DNA of 64,000 nt from Aspergillus flavus (lineage: Eukaryota > Ascomycota > Eurotiomycetes > Eurotiales > Aspergillaceae): contig NC_092409.1 of assembly GCF_009017415.1 (NCBI RefSeq), positions 2,604,001 through 2,668,000 on the forward strand. The letters are read 5' to 3'. Each line of letters begins with the position of its first letter. Positions within the stretch are counted from its first letter, which is position 1. The notes under the pieces were generated by a model that was not told the origin of the DNA, did no database searches, and saw nothing but the letters and a program-made list of their open reading frames with translations. A program made the translations under genes and the position numbers. Shown piece by piece: positions 12,128 through 22,307 of the stretch.

Positions 12128-14436
12128 ATGGCTCCTGCTGAAAACATTAATATACCCCGTGCTTCCCCAGTAGAACCAGGTCCTCTCTACACAGATTTCT
12201 TCCAACAACAAGTCGCAAAGCAGCGCAACAATAACTATCACTCCACATCATTAAGAAACATGGTTGCCACATCTGTGAATCGCACTGCTCTGCACCCTGG
12301 TGGTGTCCAGTATGTCTTTCCTTTTTTCTTCGTTCACCATCCTATATCTTGACCAGGTCGGACCGGCCTACCTTAGGCCTCTGACCTCCCTCCACCCACT
12401 ATTCTTTACTAGTATAGGAGTCGTGGCTAACATCCACCAACTAGGCCTGGCAAGGGTCACACTGAGCTGGAGGAAGAGCTTCACGAGCACGCTCACATTG
12501 ATTACGAGCGTGTCGCTATTGTATGATGCCCGATTCAAGCTATACAACCAAAGGATCTATCGCTAACGCTCAATAGATCGCTAACCCTGCCGTCCCTGCT
12601 CTTTACGAAGATGCTCTTGTCTATGAGACTGGTACTGCTATCACATCGTCAGGTGCTCTGACTGCATACTCTGGTGCCAAAACTGGTCGTTCCCCTTCGG
12701 ATAAGCGTATCGTGAAGGAGGAATCTTCTGAGCAGGATATTTGGTGGGGACCCGTTAACAAGCCTATGACTCCCGATGTAAGTTGTATTCCCATTTGATG
12801 CGCGCATATATCGCGCATCTTGCCCCTTGCTTTGTCCTAGTGCAGATCGCGGGTGCTTTGCGTGGCCAAGCTTTCTTGGGATGTGGAGATAGGAATGCTG
12901 CGAGACAAACTAAAATACCTCAATGATCTTATGAGGCATTTTATGCATGTCGTGTGGCGGTCTAATACTCCGGCCCTTGCTTGTGTCATTCTTGCGCGCT
13001 TGTTGCGCTGGCTACATGCACCTGTCTCAAACGCTGTGTCACAATATATGACGTCATCCGTATAGGGCTGATTAGCTAATCCGCTTTGACAGGTCTGGCG
13101 TATCAACCGTGAGCGTGCTGTCGACTACCTCAACACCCGCAACCGTATCTATGTCATTGATGGTTTCGCCGGCTGGGATGAGAGATACCGCATCAGCGTC
13201 CGTGTTGTCTGCGCTCGTGCCTACCATGCCCTCTTCATGAGGAACATGCTTATCCGCCCTTCCCAAGAGGAGCTCAAGCACTTCCACCCCGACTATGTCA
13301 TCTACAACGCCGGTTCTTTCCCTGCCAACCGTTTCACTGAGGGTATGACCTCTGCTACCTCCGTCGCCATCAACTTTGCCGAGAAGGAAATGGTTATCCT
13401 GGGTACCGAGTATGCTGGAGAGATGAAGAAGGGTGTTTTCACCGTCCTGTTCTACGAGATGCCCGTCAAGCACAACGTCCTGACCCTCCACTCTTCTGCC
13501 AACGAGGGTAAGAATGGTGATGTTACCGTTTTCTTCGGTCTTTCCGGAACTGGCAAGACTACTCTTTCTGCCGACCCTAACCGTGCCCTGATTGGTGACG
13601 ACGAGCACTGCTGGACCGACCGTGGTGTCTTCAACATTGAGGGTGGTTGCTACGCCAAGTGCATTGGTCTCTCCGCCGAGAAGGAGCCCGATATTTTCAA
13701 CGCCATCCGCTTCGGATCCGTCCTCGAGAACGTTGTTTTCGACCCCATCAGCCGTGTTGTCAACTACGATGACTCGACTTTGACTGAGAACACCCGCTGT
13801 GCTTACCCCATTGAGTACATCGATAACGCCAAGATTCCTTGCATCTCTGACAAGCACCCTACAAACATCATCCTCCTCACTTGTGACGCTCGCGGTGTCC
13901 TTCCTCCGATCTCGAAGCTTACTACCGAGCAGACCATGTTCCACTTCATCTCTGGTTACACCTCCAAGATGGCCGGTACTGAGGACGGTGTGACTGAGCC
14001 CCAGGCCACTTTCTCCTCTTGCTTCGCCCAGCCTTTCTTGGCTCTCCACCCCATGCGCTACGCTACCATGCTGGCTGAGAAGATCTCGCAGCACAAGGCC
14101 AATGCTTGGTTGCTCAACACCGGCTGGGTTGGCGCTGGCGCCACCACTGGCGGTAAGCGTTGCCCTCTCAAGTACACCCGTGCCATCTTGGACGCCATCC
14201 ACAGCGGCGAGTTGGCCAACGCCGAGTACGAGGTCTACGATGTTTTCAACCTTCACGTGCCCAAGAGCTGCCCCAACGTTCCCTCTGAGCTTCTGAACCC
14301 CAAGAACAGCTGGACTGCATCCACCAGCTTCAAGGACGAGGTCAACAAGCTCGCCAAGCTGTTCAACGAGAACTTCACCAAGTACGCCGACCAGGCAACA
14401 AAGGAGGTCATCGAGGCTGGCCCAGTCGTGGCATAA
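12128..14436 (+). CDS. acuF: Phosphoenolpyruvate carboxykinase (ATP)
   Basis: Converts oxaloacetate plus ATP to phosphoenolpyruvate and CO2 in the cytosol, the first committed step of gluconeogenesis during growth on acetate, fatty acids or amino acids. Four exons: 12128-12309, 12445-12520, 12577-12777 and 13093-14436, giving 600 residues. I recall this as the length of A. nidulans AcuF. Diagnostic segments are [13 protein letters not shown], the kinase-1a loop [13 protein letters not shown], metal/oxaloacetate-site region [19 protein letters not shown], and [11 protein letters not shown]. The open frame continues to a C-terminal VIEAGPVVA. The intron between exons 3 and 4 is 315 nt, several times the usual size in this window. 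Regulation by acetate/gluconeogenic activators is expected from the family. A long antisense open frame across exon 4 reflects codon bias. Confidence 0.97.
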
Positions 14437-17400
14437 AATGTTTGCGATTTTCTGCTTGATTTCCTTTGTCAACTGATTCCCTTTTGCTTTTCTATATTGC
14501 ATGGCGTGTCGCGTTCTATTCTTTGGGTCATTTAAAAAAGCTTGGCAAGACAAGCTGGGTCATACCATATCGCATTCCGTTCGGTAATATCTTTTCTTTA
14601 TGATCGAATATAGGCTTGGCTATTCAGACTGGTCAATAGTGCCTGTGAAATACAATGGAATGAAGTTTTACTAGACTTTTCTTCAACATATGTATGGGTA
14701 CCTTTCCTCGTAGCTCTTTTCCACCGTCTTTCCTCTTTGCCGCCTTTACGGAAAGGGATCAACTGTCAGCCTAACAACTCTCGAGTGATCTAAAGATAAA
14801 ATTTTATACGACTCCCTTACCGATTCTCCCGCCCCCCCGTGTACATTTCTTTCTTCCATTCCATTTGCTTTCGTTCAGCTATAAGGATATCCATGATAAG
14901 AAACGTACAGAGCACCTATACCTGGAATGATCTACAATCATCCGAACATCGCATATTATTGGGAGCATCAGCAAGCATTTCAAGGGGAATTCGTCACATT
15001 CCATAAGTCCAACCGTATCATTGGTGGGGTTCCGCAGTGCAACTCATGTAAAAATACCTACATCGCTCACTATGTGGAGCAACCAAGCGAGGAATATATT
15101 CAGCATATATTCCTACTTTATCCATGCCGTCAATTTGATATGGACCAACAATCCAGGGATGCCTTACCAGTGCTCTTCCACCAAAAGTAAAAGACCTTTT
15201 CCTACTGCATACATCGATTCAGTGCTTAGAAAGATTCAGAGAAATGTTCACTTCCTGCAGGATGACAATGAAGTGTCCTTCCAATGCACATTGGCTAACT
15301 GGAGACAAGTAACCCCGGCGTTGTACTTTTATGATCCTCTGAGAGGATGATAGTTGGTAGTCAGATATCCTTCGAATGAAGTACCTTCGTATACTGATGA
15401 TAGGTGATTCTGATACAGAGTAACATTGGCCTGATTTATATTTATGAGGTTAGAGAGTATATTCTGCGAAAGGGATTTGACGTATGGTAGACTTAGGTCC
15501 TGATTGTCCGCATATTTTCCACGATAGCCAAGGTACCTATCAAGTAGTTTAAGTAGTGGATTGCCGTAATGCACTTCCGCAATCTCTGGGAAATGGGAGA
15601 GATCTTCCACAGAAAGCGTATATATCTTGTTTGGCAGCAGATACTCCCGGAGACCATCTGAAGAGTTGCATCTGTCCAAAGTTTTAAAAGCACGGTGATG
15701 AATTCTTCATGTATTGTCCTCATTTTAGGGCTCCTATATGGCAGTATTACCATGAGACTCAGGACCCAATCCATATTTAACCCACTCATTCCCATAAGAC
15801 CAAACTTTACGATCGTAATACACGATTTAGAAAAGACTAGCGTACAGCTTCAACATGAGACCCCAAAGAAATCCACAAAATACCTACGACCGTAATCAAC
15901 CAACAATGGCTTTATGATAACCAACGTGATAAACCTCCGATATACATAGCGAGAATCGGCAATTCTATGATTTGCTAGAGCCCTAGCTCCCCACAAGGTT
16001 TAGTTGACAGTTCGATAGGCATCCACGATAAGAGCTCCGGATACTCTATCGGCACACTGACCTCGTAGCTAAGCGGGTGGAGACAACTCATTACCGATCT
16101 TCCACCCTTTCCTTCCCGCTTCCCGTCCAGCTTCCGCCTGGGACTCCCGGTTCTGGCCCGAGTAAGGACTCAGAGGACCCTGACCATGATGAGTCGTGCT
16201 TGGCAGTCCGACAACCTATGCCGTTGGGTATCTCTTTGCCGGAATGTTTTCCGCGGCCATGGCTCCGTGGGTTTGTTGGGGGTTGATCATTTAGAATTGG
16301 ACTGGGCTGACTGTATCTTGGACTGTTGAGGTTTGGATGGGATTTTTTATTAGTGTTTACTGATAGAATGTGTCGACTTGTATCTGCATAGCCTGGCCAC
16401 GTGAACGATATTTTCCGATCTCGTACAGCCCACAATACAGGAGTCGATCCTTTGTCATCTGGCGGTTTAGCAACCGTTGGCCAATAGAAAGTGGTCCTCT
16501 TACCCAGTCGTATATGATATCAGGGGAAGTAATTCGATTGGACATTGGCAGATATACATAGTACTACACTTCCTGTTTGTAGAGTACCAGTCTATCTAAT
16601 CAGGCAGTGCATGTATGTATTTACAGACCGTACAATGGGCTCATTTATGTGATTTACTGATGAAGACTTTTTAAGAAGGCTGGATGCCCGTACTGTGGTA
16701 TGCAACGTAGTTGTCACTAACCCCTAATAAGTATCCCATCTGTACCGGAGAACAGTTGTCCGGATTCTTGTGCCGTGTAATATATCGCCCTTTGGCTGAC
16801 TCGTAAAGGTATCTAGTCCTATTTAATCAATTTTCTTTCTACTTGCCTTAAACTGTATAGTAAGTGCCGGTTATCGGGCCCCGGGTATCCCTCGGCGGAA
16901 AGGACTGATGTGGGTGAATGGAGGCACGGCTATGCTTTCAATTGTTGTTGCGATGTATACTAATGAAATGGCGAAATCAAACAGAATAACGATATACAAA
17001 CGGTCTTTGAAATAGACCACAAACAGGTCTAAGACACATGTGCCACCCCTACAAATCCCGGACACTCCCATTTGGATAGATCCATGCCTCAGTAATTGCT
17101 ATCCTCCGATTGGGCCCCGGGTTGTCACCCGAGCCAGCGCGGCGGAAGAGAATTACTCAGTCATACAGTCGATCTTACCACTTAGTATCTATATCCTCGG
17201 GTACATCTAGCTCGGGCGGGTGGACTGGTATTTGTTTGAAGATCACCTGTGAATACGCACCTACGTACATGGATTGATTGTACATTTGATTTGTTCAACT
17301 TCTATGCGATTGTAGAATGTATAGATCAATACCTGGATTCTCTATATAGTTAGTATCGAATCGAGAAATGCTTCTTGGTCTTCGTGCAAACACATATTCT

Positions 17401-18100
17401 CATCAGGTATCGGAAAATAGGTCGTCGGGTTAGCACTAGTCCTTCCCCGGGTGGAGCCAATACGGTAATATTACGAACACCCCACTCACATAGAATGTGA
17501 CATGCAGTGGAGCTTGTACTAGTATTCAATGATTACGATTAGGGATCGAGTGAATATCCTTTTCCTGAGAAAGAGGGGAATTGTCGTCATTTCACTATCC
17601 CAGAACATAATACCAAAATAAAAACTTCAGGCCTGAATATCTGGTTCAAAAAGAGTATGCGATTCAGCGACGAAATCATTCCCGGAGTCTTAGCAACATG
17701 AATGTTCCCCGCATTCGTGACGGCATGATGCAGTAGTACCACAGTTTCAGGTTAATCCTTACTCTAGAGCTTTGCTTAGTACTATGATGTGTATGGAGAG
17801 GTACCAGAGGGACCGGAGACATGCTTAGATTGTGGGGACCTCCTTAGGCATCATCCAGCGAAGATCGCTACGTGAGAAACTACTACTGACTTGCTAGTAA
17901 GCTTTGTTTCGACTCTCTAATGTATGACCGTTCGTCTTGACCGTGCCTGGTTCGGAAATAAGGTCGGTTCCTGGTTCATGCTTTCCTCGTTATATTTTAC
18001 TCAAAAAACCTTATAACCCGAGAATCTCCTCTTGGGACAGAACCAAACTTCTTGACTGACTGACTGTACATGTGCTGTCCAATCCCCGCAGTGTCACGCT
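14437..18100. other. Gene-poor 3.7-kb spacer
   Basis: Apart from the overlapping minus-strand frames at 15329-15795, listed separately, I find no supportable gene. Short frames at 16077-16286 (+), 16091-16435 (-) and 16871-17071 (-) have no family features. The right end is the promoter of the mitochondrial carrier gene. Confidence 0.4.
15329..15795 (-). pseudogene. Possible decayed gene, unrecognised
   Basis: Two minus-strand frames overlap. An upstream one starts at 15795 (MGMSGLNMDWVLSLMVILPYRS...). A downstream one runs 15679-15329 and contains protein-like text such as DLSHFPEIAEVHYGNPLLKL and YVKSLSQNILSNLININ. The sequence reads most naturally if the frame switches near 15690, where the upstream frame loses composition and the downstream one begins without a good start. 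I see no intron that would explain this, so a frameshifted relic is one reading; chance is the other. No domain was recognised. Confidence 0.25.
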
Positions 18101-18109
18101 TCATCATCT

Positions 18110-18290
18110 GACTGGCTACCAGAACTCACTTCACTGTTTCCTTCTATTTCAGTCGATCTCTTCTCTTTCCCCTCACTTCCTCTCCCTGCTTTTTCTCGTC
18201 CACGTCGGACTCTATTTTCGTATCTTCTTCTGTTACTCCTCTTCCCCTCTTTTCGTCTGTCTCGCGTAGTATCCGCTATATACTACCGTA
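18110..18290 (+). promoter_or_regulatory. Pyrimidine-rich core promoter/leader of the mitochondrial carrier gene
   Basis: The plus strand is strongly C/T-rich over about 180 bp (for example CTCTTTCCCCTCACTTCCTC at about 18162). CT-rich stretches are typical just upstream of the transcription start in highly expressed filamentous-fungal genes. It leads directly into a spliced 5' leader. Confidence 0.45.
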
Positions 18291-18300
18291 TCCTTCGCTG

Positions 18301-18480
18301 GTAAGCTTCACCAATTCTTTTTCTCCCCACCGTCATACATCTCCAGTCGCACTTGCGTAACGTCTCCTGATTTCCTCTACCATCGGTTAGTGGATGGTCA
18401 CACATGCTCTGCTCTCATTGCTATTACCGTCATCTGCTCAAATTTGCGCCCGGCACTGCGACGGTGTGCTGACTTTCCAG
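18301..18480 (+). other. 5' leader intron of the mitochondrial carrier gene
   Basis: A GTAAGC donor at 18301 and a GTGCTGACTTTCCAG branch/acceptor ending at 18480 define a 180-nt intron. It lies 29 bases before the ATG at 18510. The branch site (GCTGAC) lies close before the acceptor, as is normal for this genome. Confidence 0.6.
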
Positions 18481-18509
18481 GCTTATTGTAATTCCTGTTT
18501 GTGATCAAA

Positions 18510-19524
18510 ATGGCTTCTCCAACTACCAAAGAATCTCAGGCCGCGATGGACTTTCTACATCACCCCTACACCCGTGCGGCCCTTCCTTTCATTAACGGTG
18601 GCCTAGCGGGAATGACAGCGACCACCGTCATTCAGCCAATTGACATGATCAAGGTGCGCCTTCAGTTGGCAGGGGAGGGTGTACGAACTGGCCCTCGCCC
18701 GACCGCGTTCGGCGTTGCCCGCGACATCATTGCCGGCGGAAAGATCCTTGATCTCTATACTGGTCTGTCGGCAGGCTTACTCCGCCAGGCCGTTTACACT
18801 ACTGCCCGCCTGGGTTTCTTCGATACTTTCAGCAAAACGCTCAATAAGCGCGCCGAAGCCGCAAATAGGAAGATCACTTTCGCGGAGCGCGCCGGTGCGG
18901 GCCTTACCGCTGGTGGAATTGCTGCTATGATTGGTAATCCCGCTGACTTGGCCCTCGTACGCATGCAGTCAGACGGCCTGAAGCCCCTAGAGGCGCGAGC
19001 AAACTACCGTTCGGTGGTGGATGCACTCTTCCGCATTTCGAAGAATGAGGGCATCCCGGCCTTGTGGGCAGGAGCTTTGCCAACCGTCGTGCGGGCTATG
19101 GCTCTCAATGTTGGTCAATTGACTTTCTTCGCTGAGTCTAAGGCTCAGCTGAAGGCTCACACGTCCCTGTCGGCTCAAAACCAGACCTTTGCTGCTTCCG
19201 CTATCGCTGGTTTCTTCGCCAGCTTCCTTTCTTTACCCTTCGACTTCATCAAAACTCGTCTGCAGAAGCAACAGAAAGACCCTAAGACCGGCCAGGTGCC
19301 GTACAAGGGTGTGTTGGATTGCGCTCGCAAAGTTGCCAAGGATGAGGGTTGGTTGAGGTTTTACCGCGGATTCGGGACGTACTATGTGCGGATCGCACCC
19401 CATGCGTTAGTCTCCCCACTCCCCACGCCGTTTTTTTCTTAAGTGCTTATCACTAACCCCACGGACCCACTTTAGGATGGTCACGCTTATCGTGGCTGAT
19501 TATCTCAACCTCATTACCAAGTAA
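18510..19524 (+). CDS. Mitochondrial 2-oxoglutarate/malate-type carrier (SLC25 family)
   Basis: Inner-membrane antiporter of the mitochondrial carrier family, predicted to exchange 2-oxoglutarate for malate or related dicarboxylates (oxaloacetate is possible). Two exons, 18510-19405 and 19476-19524, give 314 residues, the usual length. The three carrier repeats each show the signature loop: PIDMIKVRLQ (near residue 48), PADLALVRMQ (near 149) and PFDFIKTRLQ (near 247). They are followed by G-rich matrix segments such as TGLSAGLLRQAVYTTARLG. The repeat-1 region matches the oxoglutarate/oxaloacetate subgroup rather than ADP/ATP or phosphate carriers. Start choice: the ATG at 18510 directly follows a spliced leader. 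The last exon adds only MVTLIVADYLNLITK. It is convergent with the Nse2 gene 715 bp downstream. Confidence 0.9.
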
Positions 19525-20239
19525 ACGAGTCAACATTCATTAATCGGACGACAGTTCAACAGTCTCTTGGTGTAGAGAAAGAAGCGTGTTGAGTTTCGCT
19601 CGAATGTCTCGACTTTAATAACTGAGTGACTGGTCTCTCTCGCTATCGGACCTGTGGACGTTTACTTCCTTTTCACTCTCCGGGAACTGCCGCGTCCAGA
19701 ATACAAAATGCGACCGCAGCAGAATCACCCAGTTCTAGTGATTCTAAAGCTCCGTGTTGATAGAATAGCCCACGACTTGTTGTTCAGCTTAAATGTTTTA
19801 GCCAACTGTCTATCGGACATGCATCGAGGATATCAGCACATTGTTGAGAAGAAATGTGTCTGTCCCATGACGACTTCGAGGCAATCGCCCCCTGGAAAAT
19901 ACCCCTGTTAGTGCGTTTTTAATCTTTTTTCCTTCGTATTTTTTCTTCTTTTCTGATGTTGGTACTGTTTACTGCGGGCGCACTGGAGTTTTACTTGGTT
20001 CTCTGTTCCCTCATGACAAGCTTCGTGGCACATATGGAAATCATGGCTTATGCTCCAGCTTTCGGGACGGCTGTTGTATGTACTCCAGGAGACATTTATG
20101 GTTGCCAGGCATGGTTGAGTACGGATCAATCAGTTAAATCAATACTCGGAAGAGGTTTGTTCAATAACAAGCTAGAATAATTCCAACGCCGTCCGGTATC
20201 TAGTGAATTTACAGAAATAATATTCGAAATAATCATCAA
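19525..20239. other. Convergent 3' spacer, no gene seen
   Basis: This region lies between the carrier gene (+) and the Nse2 gene (-). Frames at 19654-19911 and 19956-20180 lack a domain, codon bias and splice support. I see only the 3' flanks of the two genes. Confidence 0.5.
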
Positions 20240-21792
20240 CTAATCATCATCGACAGGAGCTGTGCTCATCTCCTGTTTGATTCGTACATGATCTTGGCTG
20301 CTGGAACTTTCCTTATTCTGCCTATCATCCTCATCCGATGTCTCATCCGAATCCACATCCATCTCATTTGCGTCCTCGGCCCCATCATCGTCAACAAGAG
20401 TGATCCCACTTTTCCTCGCCCCAGACCGTCTCCTCCGCGCCCCGTCGGACAACTCATCTTCTTCCGCTTCCCGTCTCAACGCTGCTTCGTGTCTGCGTAC
20501 CCTCCTAACCAAAACAGGATCCGGCCGGAGATCAGCCGCAGTCAGGACGACTGAGCACACCGGACACTTGACGGAGCGAACACGACGCGCGCTGCGGCCG
20601 GCGGCTCCCGCCGGTTGGGGCGCGGGAACAGTCGTCGAACTATGCGCAATCATATCTTCAATCGCTTCGCGTTCAAAGCTATGCGGACATTTGGAACTTG
20701 TCACAGGGTCCCGGAAGTAAAGTAAAGTAAGAGGGCACTTGAGCGATATGCGCTCGCTCTCGATGGCGATCTCATCTGAGTCCGCCGGGGAAGGAGATCT
20801 CCGACGACGCGTGCGCCGGGCCGAAGAATCGGCCAATTGCGCCGAACCCGTAGTTGGATCTTCCAGATGTGAGAACCACGTCGATGCATGCGGTAGTGGA
20901 GGAATATCTTCGCCGGGGTGTTTCGCTTCGTGTATAATCCGATAGAACCCAATGTAGGCGTTATTGGACGAGTATCTGGTGTATAAACGTCCCAATCAGC
21001 CTCATCATCAATCAACTCACCAAAAGCAAAAAAGAACAACAACAAAAAAAAAACCCCCCATACATACCTCTCCGTCAAAGAAAGCTTATCCCAATCCGCA
21101 TAGTTCTCCCCAAGTAACTTATCCAACCTCCTCGACGGCGGCACACTTTCCTCCCCCCTTTCCTCCTCCGCTTCCTCATAATCTCCATCCTCCTCGTCAT
21201 CATCATCATCTTCCTCCCCACCCCGCCGTCTAGTCGTCCTCCTCGTACTCCTCGTACTCCTCCCAAAACTACTCTCCTGCTCAACCTCCCTCTCAATCGT
21301 CCCAAGAACCCCAACCAACCCATCAACCCTAACCTCCCCATCAATCGTCCCCCGCATCTGCCCCTCCAAACGTTCCGTAGCACCCTCAACCCTCTCCTCC
21401 AACTCCCTCAGCCTCTCCTCCCAATCATCCGTATCCCCCTGCTGCCGCGCCCCATTCTCCTCCCCCTCATTAAAATTCTTCCTCTCCCCCCTCCGCTCCT
21501 TCAACCGCTGCAACCGTACCCGCGCATCAGTAAGCCGCTCATTAACCTCCCCAGCCGAATCGGTGAGTTTCTCCTCCGCGTGCTGAAGATGCGTCTTCAA
21601 TGGTCGCAGCGAGTTCGATTTAAGGAGTGATAAGAGCTTGATTTGGGCTGCGCTGTGGAGGGGTGCGATTGGCGCTTCGTAGGCTGGGAGTGGGGGGGTT
21701 GTGGCTCGGGGTCTTTGGCTTTGGCGTTGGGCGCTGCTTGGGTGTCGCGATATGTGTCGGGAGGAACTGGGGGTTGGGGTTGGAGTGGTCAT
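20240..21792 (-). CDS. nse2: E3 SUMO-protein ligase Nse2/Mms21 (SMC5-SMC6 complex)
   Basis: Nuclear SUMO ligase subunit of the SMC5/6 complex, acting in recombination repair and replication-fork stability. Exons 21068-21792 and 20240-20975 are separated by a 92-nt intron whose 5' half is T-rich, giving 486 residues. The N-terminal half is predicted coiled coil (LKTHLQHAEEKLTD..., then EERLRELEERVEGATERLEG), which in the family docks on the Smc5 arm. A very acidic/basic linker follows (RRRGGEEDDDDDEEDGD). The SP-RING lies at about residues 309-385: LKCPLTLLYFRDPVTSSKC-PHSFEREAIEDMI and VKCPVCSVVLTAADL, with the Cys/His ligands present. The C-terminus is an acidic tail ending in an IKQE-containing segment, which resembles a SUMO-acceptor motif. 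The protein is larger than yeast Mms21 because of the linker and tail. Confidence 0.88.
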
Positions 21793-22307
21793 TGCTTTCT
21801 ATTTTCCTCTTGATTTGATTCTTTGGTCGTTGTGGTGCTGGTTGTGGTGGGTGGTTTTGGGGGGGTTGTTGGTAGGTGGGTTTCTGGTGAGTTTTGTTGC
21901 GCACTTGGATTTGGTATATGGGCGATGTGCGACTTGGTATTTTCGAGGTAAATTGGAGAGCGAGGACTTTTGTCCTGCTGTTTTTGGTGGAAGAATTAGT
22001 ATTGGAGTATGGGTTCGTTGATAAGAGATCATACGCGACGCGACGGCGCTAGGCCCGTTTAGGTTATACATATTTCTGGCCGGGCTTATAAGCAGAGAGG
22101 TTAAAGGTTACGGTTACTTAACGGTAGTACAGTACAATTGGATTTATTATTATTATATATGCCATCAGATTGGCCTAGGCTTATTGTGGAATGTATGGTA
22201 CATAGCAACTGAGCTATTTCTTAATTGACATGTACAATATGCGCCCAAGAACTTTAGAGAAAGATTGGGTGAATAGATGGTCAAAAAAGTATACATATCT
22301 AGGAAAG

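Noticed and set aside
13072..14553. 493-codon minus-strand open frame
   Set aside because: Exactly antisense to the acuF catalytic exon, with no recognisable domain; explained by codon bias of the sense gene.
16077..16435. Pro/Ser/Gly-rich frames on both strands
   Set aside because: Mutual shadows with no start context, domain or introns.
21075..21389. 104-codon Arg/Gly-rich minus frame
   Set aside because: Out-of-frame shadow of the Nse2 acidic/coiled-coil region.
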